DNA of 64,000 bases from Marinomonas lutimaris (GTDB lineage Bacteria; Pseudomonadota; Gammaproteobacteria; Pseudomonadales; Marinomonadaceae). The notes under the pieces are model-generated. The model saw only the letters and a list, made by a program, of their open reading frames with translations. It was not told the DNA's origin and did no database searches. Position numbers and translations under genes: made by a program. The stretch is taken from contig NZ_JAHLLW010000003.1 of assembly GCF_019426345.1 (NCBI RefSeq), positions 1-64,000 of the forward strand, in the 5' to 3' direction. Below, one piece after another: positions 36,420 through 46,690 of the stretch; position 1 is the stretch's first letter, and every line of letters starts with the position of its first letter.

Positions 36420-37124
36420 TTATTCTGCTGCCTTAACGGTTCTTTTTTCGATGCGCTTTTCAAATGTACCGAGCACCACTCGATCCACATAAATGCCGGG
36501 CGTATGGATGTGAGCAGGATCTAGTTCACCTATTTCGACGATTTCTTCTACTTCTACTACGGTGATTTTGCCAGCGGTTGCGGCCAAAGGATTGAAGTTC
36601 TGTGCGGTGTGGCGATAAATGACATTTCCGTATCTGTCAGCTTTCCAGCCTTTAACGATGGCGAAGTCACCAACGATGGCTTCTTCCAACAGGTATTCAC
36701 GGCCATTAAATTCTTTGGTTTCCTTGCCTTCCGCGACAGGCGTACCCACGCCAGTAGCGGTGTAAAAAGCGGGAATACCCGCGCCACCAGCGCGCATTTT
36801 TTCCGCTAGCGTGCCTTGTGGGGTGAGTTCTACTTCTAATTCACCATTCAATAATTGCTTTTCGAACAAGGCATTTTCGCCAACATAAGACGACACCATT
36901 TTGCGCACTTGCTTGTCTTCCAGCAGAATCCCCAAGCCAAAACCATCCACACCGCAGTTATTCGACACAACAGTTAAACCTTTTGTGCCTTTGCGTTTGA
37001 TTTCAGCAATCAGGTTTTCAGGGATACCACACAGGCCAAAACCGCCAGCCAGTAGCGTCATATCATCTTCTAACCCGATCATGGCCTCTTCATAAGAAGC
37101 GACGACTTTGTCAAAACCGGCCAT
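36420..37124 (-). CDS. atoD: 3-oxoacid CoA-transferase, alpha subunit (AtoD)
   Basis: Partner subunit of the CoA-transferase, 234 residues. It shows the [14 protein letters not shown] motif near residues 26-39 and [15 protein letters not shown] in the C-terminal half. It is the first gene of the ato operon, divergent from a LysR gene, with 128 bp between them. Confidence 0.94.
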   Translation of the reverse strand: MAGFDKVVASYEEAMIGLEDDMTLLAGGFGLCGIPENLIAEIKRKGTKGLTVVSNNCGVDGFGLGILLEDKQVRKMVSSYVGENALFEKQLLNGELEVELTPQGTLAEKMRAGGAGIPAFYTATGVGTPVAEGKETKEFNGREYLLEEAIVGDFAIVKGWKADRYGNVIYRHTAQNFNPLAATAGKITVVEVEEIVEIGELDPAHIHTPGIYVDRVVLGTFEKRIEKRTVKAAE

Positions 37125-37252
37125 AGTTCTTCTCCTAATTTGTTATTTTTAGCTTCCAGCCAGTTTGACCTAAGGACATAAATTAATTAAATTTGTTTTT
37201 TCTATTTATTAATAAGTTTTTCAAAACAATAATCACAAAGAAGTATTTTTAA

Positions 37253-38134
37253 ATGAACGTCAAACAAGTGAAAGCTTTTCTCGCTGTTGCCGAGTCAATG
37301 AGCTTTGCCAGCGCCGCCACTCAGCTGCATTTATCACAGCCCGCTTTAAGCCTATCGATTAAAAGTTTAGAAGATAATTTAGGAGGGAAGTTACTAACTC
37401 GCACAACACGCCATATAGCCTTAACACCAGAAGGCGAAGCCCTAGTGCCACTAGCCAGACGATTGTTAGCACAATGGGAAAACGCCGAAGACGAAATGAA
37501 GCAACGCTTTGCATTGCAATTGGGGAAAATAACCATTGCTTCCATGCCGTCGTTTGCAGCGTCATTGCTGCCAAAAGCGATTCGTAATTACCATGCATCC
37601 TACCCGAGCATTCAGGTCGCCATTGATGATGTGTTATCCGATGTAGTAGTCGAAATGGTCCGTAATAACCAAGTAGAACTGGGGATTTCTTTCGAACCAA
37701 GTAACCTTGTGGATTTGTCTTTCCATCCCCTTTATGAAGACAGATTCATCGCCATCTTACCCAAAGATCACCCACTGGAAACCCAAGAAACGATTGCTTG
37801 GCAAGCCCTGTTAAAATACGACTTCATCACCTTACAGCGCCCTTCCAGCGTGCGTACCATGATAGAAAATACACTTCAAGAAGCTGGAATCGAACTCAAC
37901 GTCGCCTTTGATGCGCACCAATTAGCCACCGTGGGACGCATGGTTAGTGAAGGCATGGGCGTCGCTGTTGTCCCTGCGTTATGCCGACAACAAGCCATGG
38001 AACAAGGCGCAATCTGCCGACCAGTAATAGAACCCGAAATTCGTCGACGCGTCGGCGTGATTTGCCAACCCAGATCTAATCTCTCCATCGCTGCTGCCGC
38101 CATGCTGGATGTGTTGATTAATACGTATGCTTAA
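37253..38134 (+). CDS. LysR family regulator, probable ato regulator
   Basis: LTTR of 293 residues starting MNVKQVKAFLAVAESMSFAS, with helix-turn-helix ATQLHLSQPALSLSIKSLE. Divergent placement next to atoD is the classic LTTR arrangement, so it is a likely activator of atoDABE. Enteric ato operons are instead governed by the AtoSC two-component system. The intergenic DNA is AT-rich with short palindromes such as TTAATTAA near 37185. Confidence 0.9.
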   Translation: MNVKQVKAFLAVAESMSFASAATQLHLSQPALSLSIKSLEDNLGGKLLTRTTRHIALTPEGEALVPLARRLLAQWENAEDEMKQRFALQLGKITIASMPSFAASLLPKAIRNYHASYPSIQVAIDDVLSDVVVEMVRNNQVELGISFEPSNLVDLSFHPLYEDRFIAILPKDHPLETQETIAWQALLKYDFITLQRPSSVRTMIENTLQEAGIELNVAFDAHQLATVGRMVSEGMGVAVVPALCRQQAMEQGAICRPVIEPEIRRRVGVICQPRSNLSIAAAAMLDVLINTYA

Positions 38135-38307
38135 TAATCGTAATAGAGGACAAAATAAGGGACAAAATAAGGAACAATGAGAATCCATTGCATTTAAGTC
38201 GTTTTCAGCATGCTTTTATGTCGCATAAAGGATTATTCTTTTTTTCACTGGTGACAAAATAACCAGTCATGCACACAACAAAAACAACTGCAAAAAAGGA
38301 TGTCTAT

Positions 38308-39501
38308 ATGCATAATTACGCAAACCGAGGTGTTATTTATCAAGGTAATGGCACTGTCAAAGTCGAAGCCATCCCCTTCCCTGAACTCGCGATTGGCAAA
38401 CGCCGTTGTGATCATGGCGTTATTCTAAAAGTCGTTACCACTAATATCTGTGGCAGTGATCAACACATGGTACGTGGCCGAACAACCGCACCAAAAGGCT
38501 TAGTACTCGGTCATGAAATCACCGGCGAAGTCATCGAATGTGGCCGCGACGTAGAGTTCATCAAGGTTGGCGACTTAGTTTCCGTACCTTTTAACATTGC
38601 CTGCGGTCGCTGCCGTAATTGTAAAGAAGGCAAAACTGGCATTTGTTTAAACGTGAACCCTGCTCGCCCCGGTGCGGCTTATGGTTACGTGGACATGGGT
38701 GGCTGGGTTGGCGGTCAAGCTGACTATGTCATGGTGCCTTACGCCGATTTCAACTTGCTTAAATTCCCCGATGCAGACCAAGCTCGTGAGAAAATCCAAA
38801 GCCTCACGCTGCTGTCTGATATTTTCCCAACTGGCTTCCATGGCTGTGTCACGGCTGGCGTGGGTCCAGGCTCTACGGTTTACATAGCTGGCGCTGGCCC
38901 TGTTGGTTTAGCCGCTGCAGCATCTGCTCACCTACTTGGTGCAGCCTGTGTCATTGTCGGTGACATGGTGGAAGACCGTCTTAACCAAGCACGTTCTTTC
39001 GGCTGTGAAACTATCGATCTTACTCAAGAAGGCGATATTCAAGATAAAATTGAAGCGATTCTTGGTGACCGCGAAGTCGATGCTTTTGTCGATTGTGTGG
39101 GTTTCGAAGCTCATGCCTGTGGTTGTAACCACCACCAAGAATCCCCTGCTGTCGTATTGAACTCTGCAATGCAAATGACACGCGCTGGTGGACAAATTGG
39201 TATTCCAGGTCTGTACGTAACAGAAGATCCAGGTGCTACTGATGAAGCAGCAAAACAAGGCAGCCTAAGCATGCGCTTTGGTCTAGGTTGGGCGAAATCT
39301 CATTCACTCCATACTGGTCAATGTCCAGTAATGAAATACCATCGAGCTCTAATGCAAGCCATCTTGTTTGATAAAATCGACATTGCAAAAGCAGTTAACG
39401 TACAAATGATTTCACTTGACCAAGCACCACAAGGTTATGCAGATTTCGATGGCGGCGCAGCGAAGAAATTCGTTATCGACCCTCATAAAATGGTAAGCTA
39501 A
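38308..39501 (+). CDS. fdhA: Glutathione-independent formaldehyde dehydrogenase
   Basis: NAD-dependent oxidation of formaldehyde to formate without glutathione, 397 residues, close to the length of Pseudomonas putida FdhA. Catalytic zinc ligands appear in NICGSDQH and GHEITGEV; the four structural-zinc Cys lie in CGRCRNCKEGKTGIC. The cofactor motif is GAGPVGLAAA. The frame opens at 38269; the ATG at 38308 after AAAGG fits the family start. It is a single-gene unit ended by a clear terminator. Confidence 0.93.
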   Translation: MHNYANRGVIYQGNGTVKVEAIPFPELAIGKRRCDHGVILKVVTTNICGSDQHMVRGRTTAPKGLVLGHEITGEVIECGRDVEFIKVGDLVSVPFNIACGRCRNCKEGKTGICLNVNPARPGAAYGYVDMGGWVGGQADYVMVPYADFNLLKFPDADQAREKIQSLTLLSDIFPTGFHGCVTAGVGPGSTVYIAGAGPVGLAAAASAHLLGAACVIVGDMVEDRLNQARSFGCETIDLTQEGDIQDKIEAILGDREVDAFVDCVGFEAHACGCNHHQESPAVVLNSAMQMTRAGGQIGIPGLYVTEDPGATDEAAKQGSLSMRFGLGWAKSHSLHTGQCPVMKYHRALMQAILFDKIDIAKAVNVQMISLDQAPQGYADFDGGAAKKFVIDPHKMVS

Positions 39502-39529
39502 TTCAGCTACCAATCTAGAACGCTAGATT

Positions 39530-39585
39530 AAAAAAGGCCTTGTCCCGCAAACGTTTAAATAACGAGAGCAAACAAGGCCTTTTTT
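39530..39585. terminator. Terminator between fdhA and the nnr gene
   Basis: AAAAAAGGCCTTGT and ACAAGGCCTTTTTT form a 14-bp stem with a 28-nt loop. It is flanked by A and T runs and is placed between convergent genes, so it may serve both. Confidence 0.8.
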
Positions 39586-39606
39586 GTTTTATCTAAAAAA
39601 TCATGT

Positions 39607-41127
39607 TTAAGCGCTGAAGTATTGCCTCTTAAAAGCCGCCAGCACTTTCGGAAGATGCTCAGGTAAATCTTCGGCAATAAGCCCTGCTCCAACCTCATTG
39701 CCGACTTCACCATGCAGCCAAACCGCAGCCGCTGCGGCATAAAAAGGCTCAACACCTTGAGCAAGCAATCCAACGATAAAGCCTGCCAATACATCTCCAG
39801 ATCCACCGGTTGCCAAATCTGCAGGAGCGTTTGAATTAATAATCGCTCGACCATCAGGAGAGGCAATCACTGTATCAGCGCCTTTTAATACCACGACAGC
39901 GCCACTTTGTTTGGCAGCAAGTCGAGCACGCGTTAGCTTGTCGTCAGAGTGGCTTTTATTAACATCAAGAAATAACCGAGCAAATTCCCCTTCATGAGGC
40001 GTCATTACACAAAGACCAGTAATGGCGTCAAAAAGCACTTGCGGATCATTGGCGAAGGCACTAAGTGCGTCGGCATCCAATACTGTTGCACGATTGGTAG
40101 CAAGTGCCGTCATAACAATTTTTCGCGTACGAATGCTTTCAAAGCCAGCCAAACCAGCACCCGGCCCCACTGCAATAGCATTATGACGAGGATCTAATAA
40201 CAATTCTTCAAAATCTTCCGCTTCTTGGCTCTGCTCTAACTTAGCCACCATCACACTAGTCATCGCAGTGGCATACACAGCCCATGCTTTTACCGGCACA
40301 GCTAAGGTGACCAAACCCGCGCCCATTCGCATAGCACCACGAGCGGTTAAACGGCTCGCCCCCGTAATATTTTCACCGCCAAACACCAACGCATGTCCGC
40401 GATGAAACTTGTGTCCATCTAATCGTGGCCAAGGATAATTTCGATACCAAAGCTCAGGGCTATTTTCCCAAGTTTGCAGCTTTAACTCACCCAGCACAGT
40501 GACAGGAATACCAATATCAGCAACGACAATCTCACCACACAAGCCTCGACCGGGAAACAATAAATGCCCCGGCTTTTTACGAAAGAAAGTCACTGTTAAC
40601 TCTGCAGGAGCAACCTTTCCAAGCGCAGCGCCTGTTGTGCCATCAACACCACTAGGAACATCCACCGCACAAATTGGTATTTTACGCTCAATCATGGCAT
40701 CAACCATATCGCGAGCCTTGCCTTCTAAAGGGCGAGTCAAACCCGCTCCAAACATGGCGTCGATAACCAAATCTGTTTGTTCTAATAAATCGACCGAATA
40801 CGCTTCAACCTCACCGCACCAAGCATGAAAAAAATGCGTGGCTTCAGGCGATAATTTTTCAACAGGACCTAAAAACGCCAGACGTACTGGCCAACCAGCA
40901 ACTTGCAAAAGCTTGGCGACAACAAAACCATCACCGCCATTATTCCCAGGCCCACAAAGCACTAGTACAGAACATTTAGACCAACGATTAAGTACAGCAT
41001 CGGCGACAGCCTTTCCAGCTGCGGCCATCAAATCCATAGCAGGAACTCCTGCCACCACAGCGGCTTTATCCGCCATACCCATCTCGCTTGCTGTGAGAAG
41101 TAATTGAGGTTGCTTAATGTGTACCAT
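39607..41127 (-). CDS. nnr: Bifunctional NAD(P)HX epimerase/dehydratase
   Basis: Repairs hydrated NAD(P)H, 506 residues. The N-terminal epimerase domain has GPGNNGGDGFVVA near residue 59. The C-terminal ADP-dependent dehydratase domain has TPHEGEFARL and the nucleotide motif ATGGSGDVLAG. The start follows GAGGT. In many gammaproteobacteria this gene precedes tsaE, amiB and mutL; here it stands alone. Confidence 0.93.
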   Translation of the reverse strand: MVHIKQPQLLLTASEMGMADKAAVVAGVPAMDLMAAAGKAVADAVLNRWSKCSVLVLCGPGNNGGDGFVVAKLLQVAGWPVRLAFLGPVEKLSPEATHFFHAWCGEVEAYSVDLLEQTDLVIDAMFGAGLTRPLEGKARDMVDAMIERKIPICAVDVPSGVDGTTGAALGKVAPAELTVTFFRKKPGHLLFPGRGLCGEIVVADIGIPVTVLGELKLQTWENSPELWYRNYPWPRLDGHKFHRGHALVFGGENITGASRLTARGAMRMGAGLVTLAVPVKAWAVYATAMTSVMVAKLEQSQEAEDFEELLLDPRHNAIAVGPGAGLAGFESIRTRKIVMTALATNRATVLDADALSAFANDPQVLFDAITGLCVMTPHEGEFARLFLDVNKSHSDDKLTRARLAAKQSGAVVVLKGADTVIASPDGRAIINSNAPADLATGGSGDVLAGFIVGLLAQGVEPFYAAAAAVWLHGEVGNEVGAGLIAEDLPEHLPKVLAAFKRQYFSA

Positions 41128-41274
41128 TACTTTCTACCTCTTAATAACTAAACTCATAATACCAACTAATATTAACAGCTATGTGATGAGATCTCGTTTA
41201 CTTTCAATGCATCGCAGGTATGATGACCCATTCAGAGCGCTTTTCAATATTTCGACTTATTACCGGACACTTTT

Positions 41275-41712
41275 ATGAACGATGAGATCAACTACACAAA
41301 CAATCCTCTACACGGTCTGGGATTACAAGAACTTCTCACCCAGATAGTTGATCACTATGGTTTTGAGATTCTTTATGCCTACCTAAATATCAACTGCTTC
41401 AAGACAAACCCCAGCATTGAATCCAGTATGAAGTTTCTCAAGAAAACTGACTGGGCACGGGAGAAAGTAGAAATTTTCTACCTTTATAAGTTTAAAAACC
41501 TACCACGAGTGTCCTCTGAGCAATTCGAACTCCCACCACGAAAACGCATTATCCCAGAAGGCCAAACACCTCGTGAGCCAGCAGAGCTAAGTATGGAAGA
41601 CGCAGAACGCGTTCGCGAGAAACAGGCGCTGAAAGCCGCTGAACATGGTAAGACAAAGCACTTCCGTAACAGCAAGCCTTATGGTGAGCGGGGAGGAAAC
41701 TCCAGATACTAA
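41275..41712 (+). CDS. VF530 family DNA-binding protein
   Basis: 145-residue protein whose first 70 residues match the VF530 family: [20 protein letters not shown], and [19 protein letters not shown] followed by WAREKVE. The family is known from a structure as a putative DNA-binding fold. The remainder is charged, low-complexity and probably flexible, rich in Glu, Lys and Arg. The family's role is not established. Confidence 0.88.
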   Translation: MNDEINYTNNPLHGLGLQELLTQIVDHYGFEILYAYLNINCFKTNPSIESSMKFLKKTDWAREKVEIFYLYKFKNLPRVSSEQFELPPRKRIIPEGQTPREPAELSMEDAERVREKQALKAAEHGKTKHFRNSKPYGERGGNSRY

Positions 41713-41745
41713 ACCTGCCCCCAGAATAAATAAAACAGCTAAAAG

Positions 41746-41781
41746 AAAAAGGGAATTCCCGTTAAGTGAATTCCCTTTTTT
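41746..41781 (+). terminator. Terminator after the VF530 gene
   Basis: Stem AAAAAGGGAATTC / GAATTCCCTTTTT with a 9-nt loop and trailing T. It can also act on the minus strand for opgH. Confidence 0.85.
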
Positions 41782-41871
41782 GCAATTTTTCATAACATCA
41801 GCTTTATGACTTGATCAACTTAAGCACAACGAAAAGCATACTTTTGTTTCTCGCTGTGCCGCATACTAAAA

Positions 41872-44022
41872 CTAAGCTAATACCATCGCTTCAGCCTGCT
41901 TACTCGCACGTTCATTTTCAGGCAAGTATTTCTCCATTGCCGCCATAAGCTCTCGATGTTGCAAGATGGCAAGGCATTCTTTTTCATTTAGATGATCTAA
42001 CAGACTTTGAATATTCTCGCTGTTGATAATTTGCCATTCGGCACAAATCCAAGCACGAGAAAACTCTTTATTAGGCTCGTCTTCTGGCATTTGAGCAAGA
42101 TGCCAATAGAATAACGCTGCATCAGATGATAAACGCTTCAGAGAAGACGAAGCGTAATCAAAATTCAAATCACTTTGCGCTGCGTCGTAATGGCTTTGCA
42201 TATTAATAATGGCATGTGGACGCTTTTCTTCTGGTGCGCGCATAAGGCCTAAATAATGGATCACATTGCCACGCTTAGCGCCACCACTAATCCAAGATAA
42301 TGGAATAGACAAAATCAGGCCAAAACTAATTGGCAAAGACCAATAGAACAATTCGATACTTAAGAATAACGCCCCACTCGCCAACCCTAACCCCAATAAA
42401 GTATGGCTACAGTGCGCGCGAGCAGCGACTTTCCACGAAGTTGCGCCGTCATCACGAGACTGAGGCTTCCAACCACTGTCGCGGCCTTTAAAGACATCAT
42501 AAACAACTTGGAATTGAGACAACATCAGAATCGGCGCATACAAAGCTGACAGCACTGTCTCTACTAAGGTGCTCAATGTCAGTAAGATCGGTCCGCCAAA
42601 TTGCATGCAGCGTCGAAAATTCAACATAGCCGACATCCAACCATAGACTTTTGGCGCTAACACCAACGCCATGGATAAGATGAACAAAGAACGTGCTTTT
42701 TCGAAATCAAATACCGGCCACGTTGGAAATAAAGATGGATTGGCGAAATATTCTGGACGAACAAAGTACGCCTGAACCGCCAAAGCAAAACCAACCACAA
42801 TCAACATCAACCAGAAAACAGCACTTAGATAAGACATAATGCCTGACACTAAATGCAAACGCGTGGCGAAATGGAACCCTTTGGCAAAAACAAACGCCTT
42901 GTGCTGCAAGTTACCTTGACACCAACGACGATCTCGAACAATGACATCTACTAGTGATGGCGGTGCTTCTTCATAAGAGGCGGTCAAATCAGTATCAAAA
43001 CGTACGCCCCAACCCGCACGGCGTAATAAAGCAGCCTCCATAAAGTCATGGCTCATCACATGCCCACCGAAAGGTGCTTTACCTTCTAATACGGGTAAAC
43101 CACAAGCATCAGCAAAGGCTTTGGTACGAATAATGGCGTTATGTCCCCAGAAGTTAGAAGAATAACCGTGCCACGCCGCCAAGCCAGACGCATAAATAGG
43201 GCCAAAACAATGGTTAGCGAACTGCTGAATGCGACTATATAAAGTGTTGGCACGAATAATCGTTGGCAAAGTTTGAATCAAGCCCAAACCTGGTTCTGCC
43301 GCCATACGACGAGTCAGTGAAATCAAGCAATCTGCCCCCATAAGGCTGTCGGCATCTAATACAATCATGCATTCATAATCTGCACCATAGCCAGTTACCC
43401 ATTCAGCAATATTACCGGCCTTACGTTCGGCATTATTGTAACGACGACGGTAATAAATAGGGCAAGCTGCCGCGTCGTCATTTAGCAAAGGACGAAACGC
43501 CTGTTCCTCAGCCATCCACGCATCTGCTCTATTGGTATCACTTAGAATGAAGAATGCGAATTTACCCGGAGCCTGTTTCATCAAGTCTTCATGCATGGCT
43601 TGAATATTGGCACGAATACGCAAAGGGTCTTCATTATAAACAGGCAATAAAATAGCAGTGACACCTTCAACATCTTGCTCTTTACGAGCGAACGCAAATG
43701 GCCACAACTTAAAAATAAAACCTAACGTAGCTTGGGAGAACGCAAAGGAAATCCATGTAAAGTTAATACAAAATAAAACCAAGAAAGCCCACTGTAGACC
43801 AGCAATCGCATTGGTATTTAGCACACTGTACATTTCAGTGGCACCGTACCAAGACAATCCTGCAGTAGCCACCAAAACAAACAAGCGAGCAAAAAGTGTT
43901 GTAAAAGCAAAACTTTGCAGCCGTTTCTTACGAGCTTGAGACTCTTCATCAACAGTATGACGCGGCATATCCAAAGCCGCAGCTTGCGGCAATGCTAGTT
44001 TTGTAGCGCTATCCTTTAACAT
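41872..44022 (-). CDS. opgH: Glucans biosynthesis glucosyltransferase OpgH
   Basis: Inner-membrane GT2 enzyme that polymerises and exports the beta-1,2-glucan backbone of osmoregulated periplasmic glucans. 716 residues, shorter than the enteric protein mainly at the ends. Hydrophobic helices lie near 45-100 and in the 400-600 region; the catalytic domain has VLDADSLMG and RDRRWCQGNL. The frame opens at 44052; the ATG at 44022 after AAGGA lies 2 bp after the opgG stop. Confidence 0.94.
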   Translation of the reverse strand: MLKDSATKLALPQAAALDMPRHTVDEESQARKKRLQSFAFTTLFARLFVLVATAGLSWYGATEMYSVLNTNAIAGLQWAFLVLFCINFTWISFAFSQATLGFIFKLWPFAFARKEQDVEGVTAILLPVYNEDPLRIRANIQAMHEDLMKQAPGKFAFFILSDTNRADAWMAEEQAFRPLLNDDAAACPIYYRRRYNNAERKAGNIAEWVTGYGADYECMIVLDADSLMGADCLISLTRRMAAEPGLGLIQTLPTIIRANTLYSRIQQFANHCFGPIYASGLAAWHGYSSNFWGHNAIIRTKAFADACGLPVLEGKAPFGGHVMSHDFMEAALLRRAGWGVRFDTDLTASYEEAPPSLVDVIVRDRRWCQGNLQHKAFVFAKGFHFATRLHLVSGIMSYLSAVFWLMLIVVGFALAVQAYFVRPEYFANPSLFPTWPVFDFEKARSLFILSMALVLAPKVYGWMSAMLNFRRCMQFGGPILLTLSTLVETVLSALYAPILMLSQFQVVYDVFKGRDSGWKPQSRDDGATSWKVAARAHCSHTLLGLGLASGALFLSIELFYWSLPISFGLILSIPLSWISGGAKRGNVIHYLGLMRAPEEKRPHAIINMQSHYDAAQSDLNFDYASSSLKRLSSDAALFYWHLAQMPEDEPNKEFSRAWICAEWQIINSENIQSLLDHLNEKECLAILQHRELMAAMEKYLPENERASKQAEAMVLA

Positions 44023-44024
44023 AA

Positions 44025-45629
44025 TTATTCCTTCGTCCAACGATACAGCCAAGTAGGAGCCACTGCAGTTTCTCCCTGTTTAAGCTGAACTCTTAGCTCA
44101 GCCAAATCCACATCTTGCGGGTCAAAAGAAACGTAAACACGCACACCATTATTATGAGGGTTTTTCACTGCTATCTTTTCGAGTATTTTTCCTCTGCTTA
44201 TGCTGGCATCAATGGTCAAATCATCAATATTAACATCTGGCATTTTATTGAAATCAATTACCACCTCTGGGTTTGTTTTGAATAGCTTCACTCCTTTGGC
44301 ACTACGAACAACACGAGGCAAATCCAGAGAAACCGGTGTATCGTTAGACCAAGTCATCAAATATTGATAAGTATAAGATTCACCTTTCTTAAAGCCCTCT
44401 TTTGGCTGCCAATACGCAACAATATTATCATTTGTTTCAGAATTTGAAGGAATCTCAACTAGCTCTATGTGCCCTGCTCCCCAATCATTCATTGGTTTAA
44501 TCCAAGCAGAGGGACGAGTATGGTAACTAGCCTCAAGATCTTGATAGTCTTCAAAATTACGATGACGCTGAATCAAACCAAAGCCTTTTGGTGAAGCATC
44601 ACTAAAAGCACTGACTTGTAGAGATTTAGGGTTGTTCAAAGGTCGCCAGATCATTTCGTCTTTACCGGTTAAAATCTGTAAGCCATCAGAGTCGTGAACA
44701 GCAGTGCGGTAATCAGGAACATCAGAAACATCGAGCATATCGTCATACATAAACATCGACGTCAGAGGTGCTATACCGACATTCTTCAAATCCACTCTTG
44801 GAAACAATGTCGCTTTTACATCGATACGGGTTGGTTTTCCTGGGTAGATACCAAAACGGTACGCGCCTGTCACACTTTTACTGTCTAACAAGGCATGAAC
44901 AACAATAGCATCTTGGCTTGATGATGGACGTTCAATCCAGAACTGTTTGAACATAGGGAATTCTTCACCCTTTGGCTGCGCCACATCTACCGCAAGGCCA
45001 CGCGCTGATAATCCATAAGACTGACCTTTTGAAATTGCACGAAAGTAACTAGCGCCCTGAAAGACTGCAAACTCATCATTCATATCTGCTTTATTAAGAG
45101 GATAGTGCAAGCGTAATCCAGCGTACTTACCAACCTGAGATATCAATTTACTAATCTCAGGGTTCGGAGTGGAAAAAGAATCCGACGATACATTCAAGGG
45201 AAAAGCACGACCATTTTCAACAACGTCAATGGACACTAAATCTTTAAATATAAAACCAGGAGCAAATAACTGAACTGAAAATTTTGTTAGAGATTTTCCC
45301 CAAACGGCTTGGTTTTGCTGGAAGTTAATTTGTCGATAAGTAGGGTAATCCATATCGGTCAAAGCTTGCGGTGCTTTTTCAGCTGGCTTCATTGGGGATT
45401 TAGCTAACTCTTTCGCCATCTCAATCACAGTTTGATTAGAAAAAGCATACCCTTTTGACTCCTGCTCTAGTTGAACGTTTTCGGTCACTGGAACAGAATC
45501 TACTTTTACATCGGATTCCTCTGCCTGCACATGCCCTACTAGATTAATTAACAAGGATGTTATTAAGGAATGCTTGATCAGCCAAAATGAATTGGCGCGC
45601 ATGTTAGATAAAGAAGTAAATAATTTCAA
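44025..45629 (-). CDS. opgG: Glucans biosynthesis protein OpgG
   Basis: Periplasmic protein needed for OPG backbone branching and synthesis, 534 residues, close to the family length. A signal peptide ends near VGHVQA-EES. Recognisable parts include DYPTYRQINFQQNQAVW and HYPLNKADMNDEFAVFQGAS, given within 20 residues each. The frame begins with TTG at 45629, which has GAGAG upstream. An ATG at 45602 also gives a signal peptide but has no clear ribosome site. It is the first gene of opgGH. Confidence 0.93.
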   Translation of the reverse strand: MKLFTSLSNMRANSFWLIKHSLITSLLINLVGHVQAEESDVKVDSVPVTENVQLEQESKGYAFSNQTVIEMAKELAKSPMKPAEKAPQALTDMDYPTYRQINFQQNQAVWGKSLTKFSVQLFAPGFIFKDLVSIDVVENGRAFPLNVSSDSFSTPNPEISKLISQVGKYAGLRLHYPLNKADMNDEFAVFQGASYFRAISKGQSYGLSARGLAVDVAQPKGEEFPMFKQFWIERPSSSQDAIVVHALLDSKSVTGAYRFGIYPGKPTRIDVKATLFPRVDLKNVGIAPLTSMFMYDDMLDVSDVPDYRTAVHDSDGLQILTGKDEMIWRPLNNPKSLQVSAFSDASPKGFGLIQRHRNFEDYQDLEASYHTRPSAWIKPMNDWGAGHIELVEIPSNSETNDNIVAYWQPKEGFKKGESYTYQYLMTWSNDTPVSLDLPRVVRSAKGVKLFKTNPEVVIDFNKMPDVNIDDLTIDASISRGKILEKIAVKNPHNNGVRVYVSFDPQDVDLAELRVQLKQGETAVAPTWLYRWTKE

Positions 45630-45914
45630 AAGAAGCTCTCTCGTTGCTTAATTGGACTTAACCAATCCCCGAAATAAGGATGACGTCATATATTTGACAC
45701 TTATAATATAAGTAAATTCGTAAGAGATTAAGCCTACAAAGTCGGAGGAATTCATAAGAATTAAGGAGAGATTGTGCTTAAGGACACTTCACACTCACCA
45801 TCGTCGCTAAAATGACTCTCTAGTGCATATCATAATTGAAGACATGATATTGTTGCACGACTAAAATCACACAAAATATAGAAAGAATTGGTTACTTTAA
45901 CCGAGATAAATACC
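45630..45914. promoter_or_regulatory. Divergent opgG / mtfA control region
   Basis: 285 bp without a gene that should contain promoters for opgGH on the minus strand and mtfA on the plus strand. I see no strong palindrome or clear sigma-70 box pair that I would assign. Confidence 0.45.
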
Positions 45915-46685
45915 ATGTTCAAAGAGCTTAACGATTGGCTAGAAAAAAGACAAATCAAAGCAATGGGATTTACAGTAGAACAATGGGAATCCGCCATCGC
46001 TGATTGGCCCGTTATGAGCCGTTACCAAGGCATCGAGCGCGATAAACTTCGAAATATGAGTTTTCATTTTCTTGCTCGTAAAGGCGTCACTCCTGGTGCC
46101 GACTTTCAATTCACCGAGGCCATGTGCCTAAAACTTGCCACTATGGCGTGTGTGCCTATTTTGCACCTCGGTTTAGATTGGTACGCCCACTGTAAAACCA
46201 TCATTTTGTACGAAGGTGACTTTATCACCAACCATCCTTATCAAAGTGAAGATGGTGTCGTACACGCTGAAGGTCGAGGGCTAAGCGGCGAAGCATGGCA
46301 GAGAGGACCCTTGATTCTATCGTGGGAATCCATTCTTGAAACAGGCGCTCATGCACGTCATGGCAAAGCCAGTAATGTAGTCATTCATGAATTCGCACAC
46401 AAACTAGATATGCTTCGTGATGGCGCAAATGGCGCTCCTCCTATACACCCTGACATGAAGCCTGGCGAATGGCACGACATATTCACAGAATCATTCCAAC
46501 ACCTACGAATGGATTGGCAGCATCATAAACACCTGCCGCTCGATGAATATGCTTTAACTAATCCTGCCGAGTTCTTCGCGGTATGCAGCGAAACTTTTTT
46601 TGAAGATCCTAAAATGATGAAAAAAGAGATGCCTGATGTTTACCGACTACTGTGCCAATTTTATCGTCAGCAACCGGCGCCCTAA
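45915..46685 (+). CDS. mtfA: MtfA zinc-dependent peptidase
   Basis: Cytosolic zinc peptidase; in E. coli it binds the glucose repressor Mlc. 256 residues. The metal motif HEFAH sits in VVIHEFAHKLDM and the third ligand Glu is probably in NPAEFFAVCSE. Alternative start is TTG at 45888; the ATG at 45915 with GAGA upstream starts the conserved region. Its stop is only 5 bp from the convergent LysR stop, and I see no terminator between them. Confidence 0.9.
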   Translation: MFKELNDWLEKRQIKAMGFTVEQWESAIADWPVMSRYQGIERDKLRNMSFHFLARKGVTPGADFQFTEAMCLKLATMACVPILHLGLDWYAHCKTIILYEGDFITNHPYQSEDGVVHAEGRGLSGEAWQRGPLILSWESILETGAHARHGKASNVVIHEFAHKLDMLRDGANGAPPIHPDMKPGEWHDIFTESFQHLRMDWQHHKHLPLDEYALTNPAEFFAVCSETFFEDPKMMKKEMPDVYRLLCQFYRQQPAP

Positions 46686-46690
46686 CTAGG

